A stretch of DNA of 64,000 bases from Bdellovibrionales bacterium (GCA_019637855.1 JAHBUX010000001.1:581337-645336); one strand, 5' to 3'. Shown: positions 51,701 to 60,864, numbered from the stretch's first letter. The notes: generated from the sequence alone by a model not told the origin. Numbers and translations are program-made.

Positions 51701-51962
51701 CACCCTCTAAGTTTTTAGAGGAGAGAGTTTTAATGCCGGCAATCGAGCTGACTTCATCTTCGATGGGTCGGCTAATCAGCGTTTCAATTTCTTCCGGCCC
51801 GGCACCGCTGTAAGTCGTTTGCACGGTGATCACGGGGATGCTGGTTTCGGGGTACATGTCGACGCTCATGCCGCTGAAACTGAGAACGCCCGCAAACATT
51901 ATCCCGATGATGACACAGGTAATGAAAATCGGTCTTTGAATAGAGAGTTTAGCGAGGCTCAT
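48771..51962 (-). CDS. RND multidrug efflux pump inner-membrane protein (HAE1-type)
   Basis: A ~1063-residue AcrB-type proton-driven transporter, from ATG 51962 (AAGGTGG about eight bases upstream). Features: an N-terminal helix (IQRPIFITCVIIGIMF), periplasmic porter domains, and the TM4 proton-relay aspartates in GLLIDDAIVVIENI. The SLYESFITPMTIM and MLGLFMLIGVAGKNGILLVDF stretches follow in the second half. The size and two-fold repeat match AcrB/MexB. It begins one base after the stop of the outer-membrane channel gene. A periplasmic adaptor (HlyD/AcrA) is not encoded between them or next to them. It is regulated with the OMF by the divergent TetR. Confidence 0.95.
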   Translation of the reverse strand: MSLAKLSIQRPIFITCVIIGIMFAGVLSFSGMSVDMYPETSIPVITVQTTYSGAGPEEIETLISRPIEDEVSSIAGIKTLSSKNLEGVSVVTVEFQTTVDAKYAEQQVRDKINIARPKLPDAVDDPVIKKFDLADMPILMVGLSAEGLAPDKIYDIADQYVKPRFEQVNNVGSIEIFGGRKREIHVLLDQAKLQRREISVSQVASQIGASGENVPSGKVNRQGQEIVYRGVGEFRTVDEIADTLVNLHGNEVPTRVSDLGKVKDTLEDEKNRGFFEGKPTVILQIYRQAGSNTLKVADDVKKQIAKVQIDLNNMANAPQLKVLVDSSTSIRHNVFDVYETIIIGIILTVITVLFFLGSMRSTLITALSLPVSLIGSFVLMSMAGFTINVISLLALTLAVGLLIDDAIVVIENIYRRMELGESAEEAAEKGTAEIQLAVIAITLVVMAVFVPVGMMSGMIGQFFKQFGLTVAFSMAISLFVALTIIPMLAAYFGGDGHSHGLKKGDVPTGLYDRTLGRLLRGFDRFQSWLENVYERFLRFTLRFPKSTLTATLLVFALSLYAATKIPSEFVPDADTGESSVTLELAPGSNLDATTKVFKQVEQIVKQNPEVDFVMGTVGGTFNESNKAMLFVKLHDKRDLTTVDFRDKLRKQLVALQEIANPIVKKYDTSGGAGQQPFILNLISQNSDELQKASGQALALLKADPRFKDVDTNFRTGKQEVQVRLKPGAAKEFGINTKTMGAELRAQIEGSTTAKFREHGREYDVRVRLQDNQRDLNQRFSEVYIPNINRKLVRLANVAEADLVAGPASIERRDRARFIQITANIAPGASLSEVVSHVQRSLTMGDSKLPNDVRFSLGGDAENMADMGTSAIIAILFGIICIYLILASLYESFITPMTIMVSFPLALSGAFYGLLLSGKSLNMFAMLGLFMLIGVAGKNGILLVDFTKQLMDEGVERLEALVRAGKTRLRPILMTSFALVAGTIPIAIGLNPASRARTSMGVVIIAGVIIATVLTLIAVPSLFVYVDRFRVWANSIGKKLVSKPKKPTDHATLTDRSRIENTIQ

Positions 51963-51963
51963 A

Positions 51964-53388
51964 CTAGTTCCCACCTTCCAGGCTGGCTTGATAAAGTTTG
52001 GCTTGCGATTGATAGTTTAGAATCTTTGACGAAGCTTGAATGCGCGCTGCTTGCGCCCGGTTGTAGTCTTGTTCAAACAGCAACACCTGATAGGTAGTGG
52101 TGCGACCTTGACGTAGACGAGCACGCTCGTTGTCGAGCTTGGCCTTCTGCGCTTTCTCAATCATCGATGACAGCTTTAGAGTCTGCTTCGCATCGGTCAT
52201 CTTTTGCACGAGGTCAGTCCACTCTTGGTCCTGTAAATAGCGCAGGTAACTCAGATTCTTCTCAGCCGCCATGCTATTTTGACGGGCACCGGCGCGTGCT
52301 TCGGCCTGCGCATTGAGATTCAGCGGAACCGAAAAGCGCACTCCTACATAGGCACCGTCTTTTGCAAACCTGGCAGAATGGTCAATAGCTTTGCTGGGCT
52401 GATCCGCTTGTCCATAAGTGGTGTAAGAGCTGACCAAATCCAAATTCGGTTTGTTGCGTTCGGCCGCCACAGTGCTGGTGGCCTTGGCGATTTGGGCTTG
52501 TGCTTCGCTGGATTTAACATCAAAGCGATCACCGGGGCGCTTGATGGGTACCTGAACATTCTGAAGGACATCGAAGTTCAGTTGTTCAAGCGTCGGAACA
52601 CTTTGTTCGGTTGGGCGATTCAGATAGAGATTGAATTCGCGTTGAGCCGCACGTAGTTCAGTTTGCGCCTGCTGCACTTGCAGCCCATAAGTATCGACCA
52701 AAGCGTTGGCTTGTAGAACGTCGGCCTTATCGCCCAGGTCTTTGCGATTCATATTGGTCACATAGGAGAGAATGTTCTCTGCGGACTTGAGCGAGTGCTC
52801 TTCAATCTGCAATTGCTCGAGGGCCGTCGCCAAACGCCAATAGGCATTCTCGGCGCGGTTCAGGATACTAGTCACTTGGCCCTGGCTCGCATACTTGTTG
52901 GCTAGAGCTTGTTGGCGTGTGATGTCTTCGCTAGCCCGGGTTGAGCGCCCGAAACCGTTGGACCACAAGGGCATAGACAGCTCCAGTTGTAAGGCGCCGT
53001 CGGCGAATTGATTGCGGCCCTGTAGGGCAGGGTCGGCGGTCACCAGCTCGGTGTCCGTCAGTTGATAGGTGACTTTACCTTTAAGGCCCACCCGTGTTTG
53101 TTGTGAAAGACCCATGGTGTACACATTGGTCAGCGCGCGGTCGTAAACAAAGATGGCCGGGCTCTGCAGTTTTTCGTCATATCCCGTTCTGGCCTCGGCG
53201 AAGAACTGTGGCGCAAATGTTATATCGGCTTCGCGCACTAGTCCTTGCGCCCCTTCAGCTTGCATGGCCGCTGTTTGATATGCCTGGTTATTGTCGCGCA
53301 CCATATCGAGATAGCCGTTGAGAGTGAGTTCGGCACCCTGGGCCGCCGCACCTATGAACAAGAGGTTTACTAGAATCATTTTACGCAT
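51964..53388 (-). CDS. TolC-family outer-membrane efflux channel
   Basis: A 474-residue outer-membrane factor starting at ATG 53388 (AAGGTGG about six bases upstream). A signal peptide (MRKMILVNLLFIGAAAQGA) precedes helical-repeat OEP domains: repeats run around residues 60-260 and 300-470, with YEHSLKSAE-type helices and KMTDAKQTLKLSSM. OMF proteins form the outer-membrane part of tripartite RND pumps. It is the first gene of the operon, with the RND pump directly downstream. Its promoter is overlapped by two TetR operators. Confidence 0.9.
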   Translation of the reverse strand: MRKMILVNLLFIGAAAQGAELTLNGYLDMVRDNNQAYQTAAMQAEGAQGLVREADITFAPQFFAEARTGYDEKLQSPAIFVYDRALTNVYTMGLSQQTRVGLKGKVTYQLTDTELVTADPALQGRNQFADGALQLELSMPLWSNGFGRSTRASEDITRQQALANKYASQGQVTSILNRAENAYWRLATALEQLQIEEHSLKSAENILSYVTNMNRKDLGDKADVLQANALVDTYGLQVQQAQTELRAAQREFNLYLNRPTEQSVPTLEQLNFDVLQNVQVPIKRPGDRFDVKSSEAQAQIAKATSTVAAERNKPNLDLVSSYTTYGQADQPSKAIDHSARFAKDGAYVGVRFSVPLNLNAQAEARAGARQNSMAAEKNLSYLRYLQDQEWTDLVQKMTDAKQTLKLSSMIEKAQKAKLDNERARLRQGRTTTYQVLLFEQDYNRAQAARIQASSKILNYQSQAKLYQASLEGGN

Positions 53389-53405
53389 ATCTGCCACCTT
53401 GCCTG

Positions 53406-53476
53406 AAGTAATCAATTGATTACTTGACTAGGATCGGCGACCTTGAGAAAGTAATCAAGTGATTACTTGGTAATAT
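53406..53476. promoter_or_regulatory. two long palindromic TetR operators and tetR promoter
   Basis: Site 1 (53406-53425) is a perfect 20-base palindrome AAGTAATCAATTGATTACTT. Site 2 (53449-53468) is AAGTAATCAAGTGATTACTT, perfect except for its two central bases. Centres are 43 bases apart. An extended -10 (TGGTAATAT, 53468-53476) for the tetR gene directly abuts site 2, and site 1 lies in the leader of the efflux operon, so one protein can repress both directions. Confidence 0.75.
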
Positions 53477-53492
53477 TTTAAGGTGGCTTGGA

Positions 53493-54119
53493 ATGAGACA
53501 GAAGGCGAAGAAGAAGCGGCCGAAAGACCGGTCGAATACTGAGAGACTATTAATAGATGCGGCCAAAACTATCTTTTCGAGACATGGCTACGCAGGGGCT
53601 ACGACAAGGATGATCGCCAAAGAGGCGGGTGTGAATCTGGCTTTGATTGCCAGGTACTTCCAGAACAAACACGGCCTTCTTTTGGCAATGATCGAGAAAG
53701 GGGCTGAGGAGTCGGCAGCAGAACCTCTCCCGTATCCTCCGCAAGATAATCTTCTGACGGAATGTCTCACGTTTGCAGAAGCGAGTCTTAAGAGGCTGTT
53801 CGATCAGATCGAATTGCTTAAGATAGTGATCGTGCAATCGCTTACCGATCAATCCTTTGTTGAAGGCGTGCAAGAGCTGGATCTTTTGCATCATGACCGC
53901 GTCATTTATGAGCGTATTAGCGGGCACTTTAAGAACGTTCAGCATGATCCGAAGCCGGAGGACGTTCAGGCTTTCGTCAATATGCTAGAGCGTTCAATTC
54001 TTGGAACCGTTTGTTTTCAATATCTCGTTATGGGTGAATCGAAAGAAAAGTGCCAAGACGATCTGAGGTCCGCGATTAGTGTCTTCTGCGAAATGGCGAC
54101 TAAGGTTAAGGCTCGCTAA
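53493..54119 (+). CDS. TetR family repressor of the efflux operon
   Basis: A 208-residue regulator. The HTH is LLIDAAKTIFSRHGYAGATTRMIAKEAGVNLALIARYFQNKHGL. The ligand domain contains PLPYPPQ and the helix pattern shared with the TetR at 28125. It is transcribed divergently from the OMF-RND operon, with the two operators between them. AAGGTGG precedes ATG 53493. Efflux substrates would presumably be the inducers. Confidence 0.93.
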   Translation: MRQKAKKKRPKDRSNTERLLIDAAKTIFSRHGYAGATTRMIAKEAGVNLALIARYFQNKHGLLLAMIEKGAEESAAEPLPYPPQDNLLTECLTFAEASLKRLFDQIELLKIVIVQSLTDQSFVEGVQELDLLHHDRVIYERISGHFKNVQHDPKPEDVQAFVNMLERSILGTVCFQYLVMGESKEKCQDDLRSAISVFCEMATKVKAR

Positions 54120-54305
54120 AAAACACCACACCTCGACCTTTGCTCCATTGCGCCCTTAAAGCGCATACAAGATCCTTGGAATATATCTCTGATTCTGCTG
54201 CTGCTCTCGCTCACTCTCAAGGTGAACGCTCAAGTTGCGTCGCGAACTACGCATTTCTCTTCTAGCTACCTTATCGAATCCGACACAACAAAATGTGTTT
54301 TCTAG

Positions 54306-56318
54306 ATGAATATCTCATGTAAACATAATTTTACGATGGCACGCTCACTCTCCGACACTGACTATCGCCGCCTCTTCGAAGCCATGCCCGGGTTGTACAT
54401 TGTACTTACGCCGGATTTTTCAATAGTTACCGCCAGTGAAGACTACGTTAAGGTCAGTGGGATTGGGCTTGAGGAGATGTGCGGCAGAGACTTTTTTGCG
54501 GTCTTCTTTTCCGACTCTAGCGACCCCAATGAGAGTTTTGCCAGCAATTTGCGCGAGTCGCTTCAGCACGTGTTGGCCACACGGACGCCGCACAAGATCG
54601 AAGCTCATAGTTACAATTCGTCCAAGGTGAATTACTGGAGTTCAATCAGTATCCCCGTTATGGACCCGAACGGTGAAGTGGTCTTTATCGTTCGCCGCGT
54701 GGAGGATGTCACCGCCGCGGTGAGGAAGGAAGAGGAGCGCGAGCTCTTCTTTCAGTACTCGTTTGATTTGCAAGCCATCGTAGGCGCCGACGGATACTTT
54801 AAACGATTGAATCCAGCCTTCGAGCGCGTCTTGGGTCATAGCACGGAAGAGCTCTGTTCGCGCCCATTGGTTGAATTCATGCATCCCGAAGATGTGGCCA
54901 AAACCAAGAAGGGCATCCGGACGTTAACAGAGGGCACGGCCACCATCGCTTCGGTGAACCGTTATCGTTGTAAGGATAGCAGTTATAAATGGTTTTCGTG
55001 GAATACGATTCCCAAGGGCAATCTGTTCTATTCCGTTGGCCGTGATATCACCGGTCAGATAGAGGCTGAGGAGCGTATCAATGCGCTGAACCGCGAATTG
55101 GAACGCAAGAATGTCGATTTGGAAGCGCAGATTGAAGAACGCATGCGTGAGCTGACCCACAGTGAAGCTCAGGTTCAACAACTACAAAAAATGGATGCCA
55201 TTGGTCGACTTGCAGGGGGCATTGCTCATGACTTCAACAACATGCTGGGAGCGATCGCACTTTATTGTGACCTCTTGGCGGACAGCAACGGTCGTGCGGA
55301 TTTAGTGCAAAGGGCAGTGCAGGATATCCGCCTGGTGGGCACGCGGGCGGCCGCGTTGACTCGACAGCTGCTTATTTTCAGTCGTAAACAGATCGTGCAA
55401 GCTGAAACCATCGAGCTTAACCCTCTGATTCAGCATATGGAGAAAATGCTGACTCGCCTCATCGGTGAAAACATCAAAATCAAAATGAAGCTTGCGCCGC
55501 GCCTACATCCGATTGCCATAGATCCCAGTCAGATGGAGCAGGTGATTTTGAATTTGGTGGTGAACGCCAAGGATGCGTTGCCCAAGGGTGGGACCATCAC
55601 TTTGGAAACCAGCAATGTGTATTTGGATGAGAAGTTCACCAGTAAGCATCTCTCTGTTGAAAAAGGCCATTACGTTCTCATCACGGCGTCCGATGATGGA
55701 ACGGGAATGCCGCCAGAGATCATCGATAAGATTTTCGAGCCATTCTTCACCACCAAGCCGCCCGGTAAGGGGACCGGCCTTGGTCTGAGCACAACCTACG
55801 GCATCATCAAACAAGGGCGTGGTACGATTTGGGTGTATAGTGAGCTCGGCCGGGGCACGACCTTCAAAATCTATCTGCCTGTCGTCGAAAGTGCGGCGAT
55901 CACCTCGGCCCCTGCGCCGGTAAAGCCGGTCGTATTCAATGGCACGCAGACGGTTCTTTTGGTGGAGGACGACTCCCATCTTAGGAGTGCGTTTGTTCCG
56001 ATGCTCGAAGGTAAGGGCTATAAAGTCCTGGTCGCCTCCGATGGCAAAGAGGCGGTGGATCTGTGCCGGAAATACAGCGGCGATATTCATCTCCTACTAA
56101 CTGATGTGATTATGCCGGGAATCAGTGGCTTCGATTTGGCTAAGGAAGTTCTCAAGCTGAGGCCGGATCTGCGCGTGCTCTATATGTCAGGCTACACCAG
56201 CGACGCGCTAGAAAACTCTGGCGTTGAGAGCACTACAGATCTCGATTTCATTCAAAAGCCCTTCGACACCAACACGCTCCTGCGTAAGATTCACGAAGTC
56301 CTATTCAAACCGAACTAG
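54306..56318 (+). CDS. hybrid sensor histidine kinase (PAS-PAS-HisKA-HATPase-REC)
   Basis: A 670-residue soluble kinase, no transmembrane segment. Two PAS domains lie at about residues 18-140 and 145-255 ([21 protein letters not shown]), then a coiled coil, H-box IAHDFNNML with H308, the ATP-binding N-box [11 protein letters not shown]-boxes DDGTGM and [10 protein letters not shown], and a receiver with [20 protein letters not shown] and IQKPFD. The start may be ATG 54306 or 54336. No gene follows in operon. The missing membrane part suggests it senses a cytoplasmic signal, possibly redox, light or a ligand. Confidence 0.93.
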   Translation: MNISCKHNFTMARSLSDTDYRRLFEAMPGLYIVLTPDFSIVTASEDYVKVSGIGLEEMCGRDFFAVFFSDSSDPNESFASNLRESLQHVLATRTPHKIEAHSYNSSKVNYWSSISIPVMDPNGEVVFIVRRVEDVTAAVRKEEERELFFQYSFDLQAIVGADGYFKRLNPAFERVLGHSTEELCSRPLVEFMHPEDVAKTKKGIRTLTEGTATIASVNRYRCKDSSYKWFSWNTIPKGNLFYSVGRDITGQIEAEERINALNRELERKNVDLEAQIEERMRELTHSEAQVQQLQKMDAIGRLAGGIAHDFNNMLGAIALYCDLLADSNGRADLVQRAVQDIRLVGTRAAALTRQLLIFSRKQIVQAETIELNPLIQHMEKMLTRLIGENIKIKMKLAPRLHPIAIDPSQMEQVILNLVVNAKDALPKGGTITLETSNVYLDEKFTSKHLSVEKGHYVLITASDDGTGMPPEIIDKIFEPFFTTKPPGKGTGLGLSTTYGIIKQGRGTIWVYSELGRGTTFKIYLPVVESAAITSAPAPVKPVVFNGTQTVLLVEDDSHLRSAFVPMLEGKGYKVLVASDGKEAVDLCRKYSGDIHLLLTDVIMPGISGFDLAKEVLKLRPDLRVLYMSGYTSDALENSGVESTTDLDFIQKPFDTNTLLRKIHEVLFKPN

Positions 56319-56319
56319 G

Positions 56320-57441
56320 TCAGTTTAAAAAGCCGGCACGTGCGAAGGTGTTGTTGAATAGCCGGCGTGCGGCGATCAATACGGCACGGCGCCAGCTTTC
56401 ATCGCTGGGGAATGATCGTTCAAAATTTAAGCGGATCGCTTCTTTAGCTAAGTCGGGCGAAGCGTAGCCGTAAAACTGCCCCTGATGATCGACGATCCAG
56501 CGGTTGAAGGCTTCGACCTGTTGATCCAAGCTGTGGCCGAGAGTGCCGAACTCCATTGTTAAGGCGCATACGCGCTGTTGAGGAGTGGCCAATTCGCCGA
56601 AGATTCCATTCATAGCGCCATAGACGGTGTAGAAACCTTCGGCCTCCGGCGGAGTGAAGTCGTAAATGTCGCGGTCGGCGTTGGGATCAAATAATTTTGC
56701 GAACAGCTCAGGGTGGAGGGTCTCGGGAGCGTCCTCACGCAGCAGGTGCAAACGAGCGCGATCACCCAAGCCGGTGTGAATATCGAACACCACCACATCG
56801 CGATAGGCTGGCATCAAATTTTTTATGTAATCAATAAACTCTTTTGTTTGTGGCTCCGGGCCGAAGCCCCCGAACTCCAGATCCTTTTGATTTTCGAACT
56901 GGCCGGGCCCTACGGCTTTGGCAAATTCGTCCATGGCGTTGCCGGCCAATGACTTCAATACCGGGCTGCGTAGTGAAGTTACTGCCTCGCGCGGGATGTA
57001 ACGTTCTTGCAGCCGAGCAGCGTCGGGGTTACGCAGACGAAAGATTTCTCCGCTGACCGAAAAATTTCGGTTCAAGTTCACATGTCCTTCGGTGCAGCGG
57101 CGGTGATTTTTGTAGCCGTAAGGATTCATGGCATGCACCAAGAGAATACCGCAGTGGCGCCGGTCGATCCTCGGCAGGATCTCATCCATAAACATAAACT
57201 GTTGCGAAGCGCCAGTGTAGGACTCTGAGCCATGAATGCCCGAGTTGATTACAAACAGCGTTTCCGACTTTTCCGTCGGCGGCAGCCATAGATAGTCTAC
57301 CGAGAGATCGTTGTCGGTGGGACTTGGAACCAACCATTTACCGACTTCGCAAGGTGAAGGTGCGCGATGAGCGCGCTGCAAAAACTGCCGACGTGAATCT
57401 GCGTAGTTGGCTGGATAATATTTCAGATCGTCGTCGGCCAT
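56320..57441 (-). CDS. DUF2817/M14-type zinc carboxypeptidase-like protein
   Basis: A 373-residue cytoplasmic protein. GIHGSESYTG supplies the H and E of an M14-type HxxE zinc site, GHVNLNRNF is a typical substrate-binding stretch, and VVFDIHTGLGD gives the third ligand (His). The glutamate near the C-terminus (TMEFGT) is the likely general base. DUF2817 members remove acidic or modified residues; the substrate is unknown. The start ATG 57441 has a conserved-looking N-terminus. It is transcribed toward the kinase gene. Confidence 0.86.
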   Translation of the reverse strand: MADDDLKYYPANYADSRRQFLQRAHRAPSPCEVGKWLVPSPTDNDLSVDYLWLPPTEKSETLFVINSGIHGSESYTGASQQFMFMDEILPRIDRRHCGILLVHAMNPYGYKNHRRCTEGHVNLNRNFSVSGEIFRLRNPDAARLQERYIPREAVTSLRSPVLKSLAGNAMDEFAKAVGPGQFENQKDLEFGGFGPEPQTKEFIDYIKNLMPAYRDVVVFDIHTGLGDRARLHLLREDAPETLHPELFAKLFDPNADRDIYDFTPPEAEGFYTVYGAMNGIFGELATPQQRVCALTMEFGTLGHSLDQQVEAFNRWIVDHQGQFYGYASPDLAKEAIRLNFERSFPSDESWRRAVLIAARRLFNNTFARAGFLN

Positions 57442-57479
57442 ATCCCAACCTGCCAGAGGCGAGTCGGGAGGGCAAGGCG

Positions 57480-59588
57480 CTATCTCTGTTTAACTAGTGC
57501 CATCCAGTACACGCCGTCGCTGGGCGAGGGGCAGGCTTTGTAGAACAAACGCGAGTCTTCTGGAACGATGTAAACTTCGCTCCACAGCCAGCCGTCTTTT
57601 GCGACGCGGTCGTCGGGATTCACATATACCGTATCGCCGGCTTCAAAACGGCCGCATTCCTTACCGGCATTGCCGGGAATCGAGCGTATTTTACGAGCCG
57701 AACCGATTTCGATCTTCTGAAAACTGCTGTTCACATCTTTGGGCATGCCGTCGATCCAAACCTTCATGGCGGCGACGGCCTTCTCCGCGTCTCTATTGCC
57801 GACGATCGGTGGTGAGCCCGCCGGCGGCATTGCGGGAAACTCGCCCGTTTGTGCAATGGCTTGAACAATCTTGCTGTGTTTGCTCTGTCCAGGCGTGATC
57901 CATTCGTTCTTAACTAAAAAGTCGAGTAGCATGTACTTGTCCTGTGCAATATCGGTCTCTTTGAAACCGCCATGGCAGCTGGCGCAGTACTTTGTGACCA
58001 CATTGGCTTGCGTGGCGGCCAGACCATCGCGCAGAGCTTGATTGCGATTGGCCGCTCGTCGCCAGGCTAGCAGTTCAATGCGTGGATCGCTGAAATTTGA
58101 GCCGGCATCTTCACCACAGGACACACTGATCGGGCCAGCATTGGTGCGTGCTAAACGTACCACCGTGCGATTCTCTCGGTCCTCCACAATAAATATGGAG
58201 CCATCGTCGGCCACAGTGAATCCCACCGGCGCCCCTTTGGGCCGCACGCCCTTCACTTGGTCCCATGCGTGAATGATCTCTTCGTAAGGGGCGGAGCGCA
58301 CCAGACCTCCGCGCGGAGAGTACTCGCGCGTCACGGCACAGCGGCCTTTCTGATTGAAGCCATAGGGCTGCGACTTCACGCCTTCTTTGGCCATCGGGCG
58401 TCCTTTTGCATCGACGGGAAACGAGAGCATGCGATGACCGCTGGGTTGGTAGCCATGCAGGGAAACCAGCAGCCGTCCCTGCCATTCGGGAAACATGCTG
58501 CCGTTGTAATAGGAGAGATTCAGCGGTGCCGAGTGGGGAGGCAACAAAATCCATGGCGGTTGATATTGGCCGGGACCTTTCGCAACGCGATTGTTGCAGT
58601 CGACGGCTTTTTTGTATTCGCGCCGCATGGGATTGTTTTTGTTTTCCGGATACAACCATTCCGGAGATAGTGCGTGAAAGTCGTAGCAGTATGGCCAACC
58701 AAAATGCACAGCGCTTTGCTCGGGGTTGAGCACATTCAACTCTTCGTACGGTTCTTCCAATTCCGGAAAATCGCGCGCATTCTCGCCTTGCACGACGGTG
58801 CCTGTGGGATGTACGGCGAGCGCCATTGAATTGCGCAAACCGTTGGCCGTGACCTCTGTTACAACCACTCCATCTTTAGGGATATTCTTTAACAGCGAAC
58901 CGGGAATCCGCAGCAACGACCCGTGTCCGTCCTGATCCCCTTCAGGGCAAGAGCGATAGCCGCCACCATCGTCACTAGCAAAACAGTGATCGGTCGGCGA
59001 ACCATAGTTGATATAGATGTCACCGTTTACAGGGTGAAAGGCGAACTGAGTGAGCGGGTGCATGTACCCCTTACCGCGCACCAGTTTGTTGTAGACCATT
59101 TGTGGCGCGCTCATTTGGCCTTTGTTCCATTTGAAGCGCCAGATCTGATGACTTTCGCCCACATAGATCCAATCGTCTTGGCCATAGTCCAAACCGTGTG
59201 GCATGTGCAATCCACCTTTGAGTTTAATGAGCTCAAAGGCGCCGCCGCGCGACTTCATTAGGTAGAGTGCACCGTTGTTGGCCTTCCATCCGCCCATATC
59301 GATTAGAAAAAAATCAGGAGTGCCGCGCGCCTGCACAATCGTGCGTGGCATAATGAGATTGCTGCCGTTGCGCGGGAGCACCAGTCCCAAACAGGTGCCG
59401 GGCGCGGTACCCACATTCAGTCGGGGATAGCCATCACAGGAGCGGTCGCCGCTCTGATAAGAATAGCCGCTTGCGTCCACGACAGTGCTAGAGGGCACAC
59501 GGCCAGAATCACCATTCACCACCGCAGTCGAACCGTCTGACACACAACCTAATAGAAACAATAGAGCTAAGCTCATTATCACGCGCAT
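57480..59588 (-). CDS. lipoprotein sugar dehydrogenase with cytochrome c and SH3-like domains
   Basis: A 702-residue lipoprotein (LLFLLGC lipobox near residue 15). Residues ~60-460 are a six-bladed glucose/sorbosone dehydrogenase-type propeller (HMPHGLDYGQDDWIYVGE, SMALAVHPTGTVVQGEN, GAPVGFTVADDGSIFIVED). A cytochrome c domain follows: KYCASCHGG is the CxxCH haem motif at about residue 530, and the methionine in FPAMPPAG may be the axial ligand. The C-terminal ~90 residues look like a small SH3-like domain. It probably oxidises a sugar and donates electrons to the c-type haem. The start ATG 59588 has GGGGGAAGAAAG upstream. Confidence 0.85.
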   Translation of the reverse strand: MRVIMSLALLFLLGCVSDGSTAVVNGDSGRVPSSTVVDASGYSYQSGDRSCDGYPRLNVGTAPGTCLGLVLPRNGSNLIMPRTIVQARGTPDFFLIDMGGWKANNGALYLMKSRGGAFELIKLKGGLHMPHGLDYGQDDWIYVGESHQIWRFKWNKGQMSAPQMVYNKLVRGKGYMHPLTQFAFHPVNGDIYINYGSPTDHCFASDDGGGYRSCPEGDQDGHGSLLRIPGSLLKNIPKDGVVVTEVTANGLRNSMALAVHPTGTVVQGENARDFPELEEPYEELNVLNPEQSAVHFGWPYCYDFHALSPEWLYPENKNNPMRREYKKAVDCNNRVAKGPGQYQPPWILLPPHSAPLNLSYYNGSMFPEWQGRLLVSLHGYQPSGHRMLSFPVDAKGRPMAKEGVKSQPYGFNQKGRCAVTREYSPRGGLVRSAPYEEIIHAWDQVKGVRPKGAPVGFTVADDGSIFIVEDRENRTVVRLARTNAGPISVSCGEDAGSNFSDPRIELLAWRRAANRNQALRDGLAATQANVVTKYCASCHGGFKETDIAQDKYMLLDFLVKNEWITPGQSKHSKIVQAIAQTGEFPAMPPAGSPPIVGNRDAEKAVAAMKVWIDGMPKDVNSSFQKIEIGSARKIRSIPGNAGKECGRFEAGDTVYVNPDDRVAKDGWLWSEVYIVPEDSRLFYKACPSPSDGVYWMALVKQR

Positions 59589-59729
59589 TCTCTTTCTTCC
59601 CCCGGCTTCTAAAAGAAGCCATCACTGTCTCGAAGTCAAAGTTTGCACAGAGCGAAATATTGATGTGAGTTATTTGCCTGATGAAGGCTATTCGTTTAGC
59701 GTCTAGGCACAACAAACGGGGAGTTGAAA

Positions 59730-60401
59730 ATGGAAATCACCAACCGCAGATCATTCTTGAAGTTCGGCGCCACTGCTGCCGGCGCGCTAGTCGTATCGAA
59801 GCAAGCTTTGGCTGCTGCCGCTCCGCTGTGCGCGTTGACGCCTCAGCAAGATGAAGGACCGTTTTATCCTGGTGAAAGCAAATTCACTGTGACCAATGAT
59901 CTCACTCGCGTCGAAGGTCATTTGCAGCGCGCTGCTGGTCAGGTGATCTATGTCAAAGGCCGGGTTGTCGACCAAAACTGTCGGCCTGTAGTAGATGCCA
60001 ACGTGGAGATTTGGCAAGCCTGTGCCACAGGCAAATACAATAACCGTATGGATCCCAATCCCGCCGCCATTGATCCCAACTTTCGATTTTGGGGAGAAGC
60101 TTTTACGGATGCCAACGGCGAGTATATGTTTAAGACCATTGTGCCTGGCTCATACCCCGCCGATTCAGGTTGGATTCGTCCGCCACACATCCATTTTCGT
60201 GTCGCTAAAATCGGTTACGTCGAACTGATCACGCAGATGTATTTCAAAGGCAACAAGTACAATGACTCCGATTTAATCCTGCAGGGCCTGCCCGCGGATC
60301 AAAGAGACAGCGTGGTTGTGGACTTTGGACCTTCCGATGCCACTCTGGAACCGGCGTCTTTGACCGGCCACTTCGATATTACGTTTAGATCCTTACGCTA
60401 A
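59730..60401 (+). CDS. Tat-exported intradiol ring-cleavage dioxygenase
   Basis: A 223-residue enzyme from ATG 59730 (GGGGAG about six bases upstream). The Tat signal is NRRSFLKFG with an Ala-rich h-region, so the protein is exported folded. Fe(III) ligands fit the intradiol family: Y103 (GKYNNR), Y142 (PGSYPADS), H153 and H155 (RPPHIHFRV). Family members cleave catechol-type rings with O2. The N-terminal QDEGPFYP motif is typical. Export of such an enzyme is uncommon but known for dioxygenase homologues. It is an independent gene behind its own promoter region. Confidence 0.9.
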   Translation: MEITNRRSFLKFGATAAGALVVSKQALAAAAPLCALTPQQDEGPFYPGESKFTVTNDLTRVEGHLQRAAGQVIYVKGRVVDQNCRPVVDANVEIWQACATGKYNNRMDPNPAAIDPNFRFWGEAFTDANGEYMFKTIVPGSYPADSGWIRPPHIHFRVAKIGYVELITQMYFKGNKYNDSDLILQGLPADQRDSVVVDFGPSDATLEPASLTGHFDITFRSLR

Positions 60402-60439
60402 CACTCGACGACATGGGCGATCCGGCTTATGATCGCCCT

Positions 60440-60844
60440 ATGGTCGAACAGCTACAATTCGTGACCATCATGGTGCGCAATCAAGACGAGGCGGCCGAAT
60501 GGTACATCGACAAGTTAGGAATGGAAAAGCGTGTGGATATTCCGCTCGGACACAGCCGCTGGCTGACGGTGGGATTTCCTGGTCATCGTTATCCTGAGAT
60601 CGTTCTGCAAATGCCCACCATCGAAGAGCATGGTGAAGACGGTTATGAAAAGAAAGTCACGCAAATCGGCAATGCCACCACCTGGGTTCTGGGAGTGCAG
60701 GACTGCAAGGGTACGGTTGAGGAGTTGAAGAAAAAGGGCGTTGAAGTCGTTGAGGAGCCGGTCACCGAATGGTGGGGTACCATGGCTTTGATCAAGGATC
60801 TTTACGGCAATTTATTTAGTCTGGTGGAAGGTCGCGAGCCTTAA
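60440..60844 (+). CDS. VOC/glyoxalase-like protein
   Basis: About 134 residues, beginning VEQLQFVTIMVRNQDEAAEWYIDKLGM, the typical first strand-helix of VOC proteins, then SRWLTVGFPGH, VKDLYGNLFSLVE-type end. Two ATGs are possible (60413 and 60440), neither with a good ribosome binding site. A perfect seven-base inverted repeat (GGCGATC/GATCGCC) sits before ATG 60440. It lies 38 bases after the dioxygenase gene, so they may be cotranscribed. The reaction is unknown. Confidence 0.85.
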   Translation: MVEQLQFVTIMVRNQDEAAEWYIDKLGMEKRVDIPLGHSRWLTVGFPGHRYPEIVLQMPTIEEHGEDGYEKKVTQIGNATTWVLGVQDCKGTVEELKKKGVEVVEEPVTEWWGTMALIKDLYGNLFSLVEGREP

Positions 60845-60864
60845 GAACCCACGATTCACCTTTG

